Assembly: GCA_934777245.1 (NCBI GenBank)
Contig: CAKVND010000032.1
Span: forward strand, 1 to 26,760
Reading direction: 5' to 3'
From: an uncultured Candidatus Melainabacteria bacterium
Lineage (GTDB): Bacteria; Cyanobacteriota; Vampirovibrionia; Gastranaerophilales; Gastranaerophilaceae
DNA: 26,760 nucleotides
Position 1 is the stretch's first letter; each line of letters begins with the position of its first letter. The translations under genes were made by a program, and so were the position numbers. Positions 22,374-26,760 of this stretch are shown here, in pieces. The notes beneath the pieces are model-generated. The model was not told the DNA's origin, ran no database searches, and saw only the letters and a list, made by a program, of their open reading frames with translations.

Positions 22374-25300
22374 TTAATAAGGCAAACTTTCAATAAATTC
22401 TGGCACTTTGATATCCGTCATAGGTACATCTTTTTGCCTGTAAGATTTTTGCGTATATGATATCCAGTTAAACAACAATACTGAACTTGGTTTGTCTACT
22501 ATACCATTAATAACGCTTCTAAATTCTTTTGTGTTCTTTGTAGGAAGCGGAGGAAGTTTTTCAAAATCTTCCGGCAATAAGTTGTATTTAGTATCTTCGC
22601 CAGTTAGCATTACCATTAATTTATTGAACGAAAAATCACCAAACGCGCCAAGTCCTGACACTACTTCATCAGACAATCTTCCAAGAACAACAAGTTTTGC
22701 GTAATCTGTAACAGGATTATATTGACCTTTGATAAACAATGTCATTAAAGGACCTTGAGATTGAAGCATTTTAACGTTTGCTATACCGTTTTTCATTGTA
22801 ATATCGCCTCTCAAGTATTTAAACAAGCCTGTATCTTTAAGCGTTACAGCCTTAGTTACAACGCTCAAAGAAGTTCTGAGCATGCTATCAGCGATAACGT
22901 TTTGAGCATATAACAAGTGTTCTAATTTACCTAAAGTTCCCATTCTGCCATTATGAATAATAAACTTCAAATCACCATCTAACGATTGTTTTGAACTTAA
23001 ATTACCATGCATATTAGCATCAAAATCCATAACACCGCTTATTGTATCTTTTCTTGTTGAAACAATATCAAAAATTGGTGCTGCGCTAACGCCCCTTGCT
23101 TGGATTTTTGAATTGAAGTTTTCATCTTTCAAATTGAAATCTATATTACCAGCTAATTTACCATTAAAAATTTCTGATGAAATATTTTTCAATTCTAACT
23201 TATTATTTTGTAATTTAAAATCCGCATTCAAAGCTGATAAATAAAGCGGCGAATTATAAATTGTCGCAAGCGCTTTTTCTGAATAGAATTTTCCTTCATT
23301 AACATTAAGTGGTAAAGCTTTTGTAATAGGGCTGTCTTTGTACATTAAAAGCGTATCAGTATTCATATATTTTGATTTAACACTAATATTTTTTACGTAC
23401 AATTCTTTTGAAATATCAGTTGAAATCGTTGAATTGATTCCCATTGAAGAATCGCAGATTTTTACCATTGGTGCGTTTACAACCGCAATATTTTTGTTAA
23501 AATCAACAGTCATATTTGTTGCGCCGAGTTGCAAGAACTGGTTAATAAAGTTCTGCACTGTAACTTGACCAACAATTTCAGGCTTATTGAATTTACCGTT
23601 TACAAATACATCACCTTTTAATTGAGCAACATTATCCATAAAAGTTATATTCAATTGTTGCGGAATAAATACTCTAACATTTTTAAATACAGCATTTTGT
23701 GGATTTTCAACATTGCCTGATATTATAACTTTCTTTTGACCTTTTAAGTTCGCCTTAAAATCACTTGAAAGCTTGCCATTGAATGATGAAACAGACAAAT
23801 CTTCAATCTTTAGTGTATTATTTTCTAATTTTGAAACAAAGTTGATTAAAGACGGTTCGTCAAGAATAAATGCTTTGTCCATCAAAACTTGCGCCATAAT
23901 ATTTTGTGTATCGCGATTGCCATTTACTGCAAATTTAACAGGATAAACAGCCGCATACTGAACAGGAGCTTTTAAATCTCTTGAATTTATAAATCCGTTT
24001 ACAACAGCACTAAATGTCAAATCATTAGAATTATAGTTAGTTATTTCTGCCTTTGCAGTCATTTTTGAATTTGGCATGAAGATATTTGTTTCAGGAACTT
24101 TAATTGTATCTCTTTCAATATAAAGTTTTAAAAGAGGTAGTTTAATTGCTTCTGTAGCTTTTGGTTTCAATGCCAAATTGTTTATATAAGCAATATTATT
24201 TTTGTTAGTATCAATTTTTAAAGTCGCAAATGATAAATTACCATCTTTATTTTGCGCATTAAAGTTTTCTATCTGTAAATTTTCTTTATGTATCGGATTT
24301 TCTAACGTTCCCGTTAAATTTGCAACAAGCGATGCGATACCGTTTTTTATACCAAATTCTACAGGACATAGATGTTTAAGTTCAACCTTATTCATCAAAA
24401 GTTCAATATCAAGATTTTTGTCAATCTTACCTTTTGCCATGATTGGCGCGTTATTAACATACCCTACAGCATTAACAATATTTATAACATTGTTTGAAAA
24501 ATCTATATCAGCATTAATTTTATTTATATCAAGCCCGTTTGCTTTAACTACTGCATTATTAACCTTTAAGAAACCTGCAGATTTAATCTTGTTCAAATCT
24601 CCTTTGATACTAAAATCAGCCTTCAAAGTACCATCAAGCGATTTTATATCTTTAAATTTTGAAAAATCAGCAAGTATTTTAACTTTTTGATATAAATCCG
24701 CAAGTTTAATTTCATCAGTCTTAACCTTCAAATCAACAGAAGGCTTTTTAGAATTATTTACAACACCATCAATATAAACTTTTTTATCAACAGAAGCGTA
24801 AATATTAGATAAAACTCCGATTTTATCGCCAAGGAAAGTTAAATATATAAAACTTTTTGGCGTTTTCTTCTTAGGATCAAGCACAGAAATATTATCAATA
24901 TTAACCAAGCCTGAAATCTGAGTTTCACCGGTTAAGCTCTTATAAAGTTTCAAATCCGCAATTATATCAGAATGAAAATCAAGAGCTTCCATTTGTTCTA
25001 CAAACTCATTTATATTAAAACTTTTCTTTTCTGCAATTTCAATATTAGGAACGATTGAAACATCATAAGAAATATATTTTTTATCATTAATAAAGAATTC
25101 ACCAATTGTTTTAACACTCAAATTTTTGTAATTCACAAGTTTTGCAAGATTTAGACCTGAGCCGACAAGCTTAAAATGCTTTTCTAAATCCTTATCATAA
25201 TAACAAACGCTATATGATTTTAGGGTTACACCAGGTGTTTCATTAAAATCTTTTGCGTTAAGTTTTTCTACAAAAGCAGGTAAATACTTGTCGTTAGATT

Positions 25301-25634
25301 TAACTTTAACGATTAATTTATCTGCATAAAGGCGTTTTACGATAACATCATTTTTAAACAACGATGACCAAGGGATAAAGAATTTTACATTATCAAACTG
25401 ACCGAATTTTTGTCCGTCTTCATACATCATGTGCATTACAGGTGCTTTAACCTTTAGAGAAGGTCCTAAGCGCAAAATTAATTTTTCTATATGAATTTTT
25501 ATTCCTAAATCTTTTGTAACTTGAGATTCTATTGCAGGAATAAATCTGGTTGCATCAATCGGCACAAAACAAATTGAAACACAAAACGCTATTACAGCAA
25601 GCGCTATTATTATATAATTCTTATACTTTTTCAT
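22374..25634 (-). CDS. Second AsmA-like protein (1086 residues), operon partner of an ABC ATPase
   Basis: A membrane segment at about residues 6-25 (YIIIALAVIAFCVSICFVPI) is followed by a long periplasmic region of repeating beta-type sequence with frequent KG-x-I-DK and G-x-L-x-G-x-I motifs. The C-terminal AsmA_2-like part (IHNGRMGTLGKLEHLLYAQNV, then GDITMKNGIANVKMLQSQGPLMTLFIKGQYNPVTDYAKLVVLGRLSDEV) is clearly similar to the end of the 1230-residue protein at 15345-19037. The two are therefore paralogues. A role in lipid transfer or outer-membrane homeostasis is inferred from the family. ATG 25634 lies two bases after the stop of the ABC ATPase gene, whose last codons contain a GGAG at about twelve bases, so the pair is cotranscribed. 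Confidence 0.83.
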   Translation of the reverse strand: MKKYKNYIIIALAVIAFCVSICFVPIDATRFIPAIESQVTKDLGIKIHIEKLILRLGPSLKVKAPVMHMMYEDGQKFGQFDNVKFFIPWSSLFKNDVIVKRLYADKLIVKVKSNDKYLPAFVEKLNAKDFNETPGVTLKSYSVCYYDKDLEKHFKLVGSGLNLAKLVNYKNLSVKTIGEFFINDKKYISYDVSIVPNIEIAEKKSFNINEFVEQMEALDFHSDIIADLKLYKSLTGETQISGLVNIDNISVLDPKKKTPKSFIYLTFLGDKIGVLSNIYASVDKKVYIDGVVNNSKKPSVDLKVKTDEIKLADLYQKVKILADFSKFKDIKSLDGTLKADFSIKGDLNKIKSAGFLKVNNAVVKANGLDINKINADIDFSNNVINIVNAVGYVNNAPIMAKGKIDKNLDIELLMNKVELKHLCPVEFGIKNGIASLVANLTGTLENPIHKENLQIENFNAQNKDGNLSFATLKIDTNKNNIAYINNLALKPKATEAIKLPLLKLYIERDTIKVPETNIFMPNSKMTAKAEITNYNSNDLTFSAVVNGFINSRDLKAPVQYAAVYPVKFAVNGNRDTQNIMAQVLMDKAFILDEPSLINFVSKLENNTLKIEDLSVSSFNGKLSSDFKANLKGQKKVIISGNVENPQNAVFKNVRVFIPQQLNITFMDNVAQLKGDVFVNGKFNKPEIVGQVTVQNFINQFLQLGATNMTVDFNKNIAVVNAPMVKICDSSMGINSTISTDISKELYVKNISVKSKYMNTDTLLMYKDSPITKALPLNVNEGKFYSEKALATIYNSPLYLSALNADFKLQNNKLELKNISSEIFNGKLAGNIDFNLKDENFNSKIQARGVSAAPIFDIVSTRKDTISGVMDFDANMHGNLSSKQSLDGDLKFIIHNGRMGTLGKLEHLLYAQNVIADSMLRTSLSVVTKAVTLKDTGLFKYLRGDITMKNGIANVKMLQSQGPLMTLFIKGQYNPVTDYAKLVVLGRLSDEVVSGLGAFGDFSFNKLMVMLTGEDTKYNLLPEDFEKLPPLPTKNTKEFRSVINGIVDKPSSVLLFNWISYTQKSYRQKDVPMTDIKVPEFIESLPY

Positions 25635-25635
25635 C

Positions 25636-26664
25636 TTATATTACATCTCCGCTTTCTTTATTAAAGAAATACATGTCTTTTACTGAAATTTTTAATTCTA
25701 TTTTTTCACCTATCGGATAATCCAATGGAACTCTTGCTGAGCATTTGCTTCCATTAAGATTAAAATAAACAATTCTTTCACCGCCGGTCATTTCAATAAT
25801 TTCAGGCTTAACCTTTATTGAAACATCACCTGCAGTCATTTTTTCTGCACGTATTGCTACAGTTACTTCTCCTTGAATATTTTTATCAGTCTTAAATCCA
25901 TGTCCTTCTATTTCAAAATATTCGTTATGAACAACTGTATCAACAAAATTCATTTGACCTATGAACCCAGCAACAAACTTATTTTTTGGCTGATTATAAA
26001 TAACTTCCGGTGTGTCGGCTTGCTGGATTTTACCTTTATCTAAAACAACGATTCTATCACCCATTGTTAAAGCCTCTGTCTGGTCATGAGTTACATAAAT
26101 AAATGTGGTTTTTAATTTTTGGTGCAACCGCTTAATTTCAGAGCGCATGTGAACTCTCAAATTGGCATCCAAATTCGATAATGGCTCATCCATTAAAAAG
26201 ACTTTCGGATTTCTCACAATCGCACGGCCTAATGCCACACGCTGTCTTTGACCGCCTGAAAGCTGTTTCGGTTTGCGGTTTAAAAGTTCTGTTAAATTAA
26301 GTGATTCTGCAACTTCTCTAACCTTTTCATCAATCGTTTTCTTATCGTATTTGCGCATTTTTAAACCAAACGCAATATTATCATATACGCTCATGTGCGG
26401 ATACAATGCGTAACTTTGGAATACGAAAGCTATATCTCTATCTTTTGGATGAACATTATTTACAACCTTATCATCAATAAGAATTTCGCCTGATGTAATA
26501 TCTTCTAATCCTGAAATTAAACGCAAAATCGTAGACTTTCCACAACCGGAAGAACCTACAAGCACAATAAATTCTTTATCTTTTATTTCCAGATTGATAT
26601 TATCTATTATATTTTTCTTGCCATCATAACTTTTGACAAGATTTTTTAAAACAACACTGCTCAT
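25636..26664 (-). CDS. ABC transporter ATPase of the MsmX/UgpC/MalK type
   Basis: The 342-residue protein has a complete nucleotide-binding domain: Walker A GSSGCGKST (37-45), Q-loop Gln83, signature LSGGQ (135-139), Walker B VFLMDEP (155-161), D-loop SNLD (163-166) and switch His193. A C-terminal part from about 240 looks like the TOBE/MOP fold of the MalK branch, which energises carbohydrate importers (CUT1 family) and often serves several permeases. No permease or binding protein is in the window, so it may be a shared ATPase. It is the first gene of an operon with the AsmA-like protein. ATG 26664 has GGAG within ten bases. The frame and start are clear; the substrate is not. Confidence 0.92.
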   Translation of the reverse strand: MSSVVLKNLVKSYDGKKNIIDNINLEIKDKEFIVLVGSSGCGKSTILRLISGLEDITSGEILIDDKVVNNVHPKDRDIAFVFQSYALYPHMSVYDNIAFGLKMRKYDKKTIDEKVREVAESLNLTELLNRKPKQLSGGQRQRVALGRAIVRNPKVFLMDEPLSNLDANLRVHMRSEIKRLHQKLKTTFIYVTHDQTEALTMGDRIVVLDKGKIQQADTPEVIYNQPKNKFVAGFIGQMNFVDTVVHNEYFEIEGHGFKTDKNIQGEVTVAIRAEKMTAGDVSIKVKPEIIEMTGGERIVYFNLNGSKCSARVPLDYPIGEKIELKISVKDMYFFNKESGDVI

Positions 26665-26695
26665 CCCTACTCCACAAACTCCTTAGTTAGAAGGA

Positions 26696-26724
26696 ATTAT
26701 AATATTAAAACTTGTATTTTTCAA
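26696..26724 (-). promoter_or_regulatory. Promoter of the ABC ATPase/AsmA-like operon
   Basis: On the minus strand TTGAAA (26724-26719) is followed after 17 bases by a consensus TATAAT (26701-26696). Transcription would start about 25 bases before the ATG at 26664. Confidence 0.7.
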
Positions 26725-26760
26725 TATTTGAGATTCAACCCAAACAATACCGTTTAATGA

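Noticed and set aside
24202..24690. Open frame of 162 codons on the plus strand inside the second AsmA-like gene
   Set aside because: It is antisense to a clear coding region, with no domain or ribosome site; Ser/Phe/Ile-rich content is the mirror of Lys/Asn/Glu-rich sense coding.

Overview
The window is AT-rich, densely coded bacterial chromosome with 22 protein genes, few gaps and no mobile element. Several clues point to a flagellated diderm anaerobe. Two very long AsmA-like proteins imply an outer membrane. A FliO-like protein implies a flagellum. A GGGtGRT protein with a NifU-like partner is typical of anaerobes, and the GCS2-type glutamate-cysteine ligase is of the cyanobacterial/plant/proteobacterial kind. 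My best guess is a non-photosynthetic gut cyanobacterium (Gastranaerophilales/Melainabacteria). That is inference from gene content and composition, not from a marker-gene tree.

Layout. Positions 1-1781 hold the 3' part of a NifU-like Fe-S scaffold gene and the GGGtGRT gene, separated by a long imperfect inverted repeat and closed by a terminator. Positions 1909-4729 carry an orphan DNA methyltransferase, a YggU/DUF167 protein, a small unknown protein and a YuiF-type permease, with an internal promoter before the small protein. Positions 4845-7028 (minus strand) carry fliO, a short NeuB/NANS-like nonulosonate synthase and a HAD phosphatase. Residues in the last two genes suggest a 9-phosphate (KDN or sialic-type) route rather than KDO. 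Divergently, 7159-9780 carry a histidine kinase, a Nudix hydrolase, an AroH chorismate mutase and a receiver-only response regulator in one tight operon. Then follow nadE (with a dyad around its -10 box), an AGCS amino-acid:sodium symporter and a homocitrate/isopropylmalate/Re-citrate-synthase-family enzyme, ending at a bidirectional terminator.

Positions 14901-19926 (minus strand) carry a small secreted protein, a 1230-residue AsmA-like protein and ksgA. After a second repeat hairpin of the same style come gshA and udp (plus strand). The window closes with an operon on the minus strand: an MsmX/UgpC-type ABC ATPase and a second AsmA-like protein (1086 residues).

The points most worth following are the KDN-9-phosphate signature of the NeuB/HAD pair beside fliO, the related inverted-repeat elements at 607-738 and 20029-20147, the NifU-like/GGGtGRT pair of unknown function, the kinase-Nudix-AroH-receiver operon, and the ABC ATPase fused by operon to an AsmA-like protein. 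No gap without a gene exceeds about 300 bases; the largest (19927-20195) holds the second repeat hairpin. I saw no tRNA, rRNA, CRISPR array, insertion sequence or prophage.
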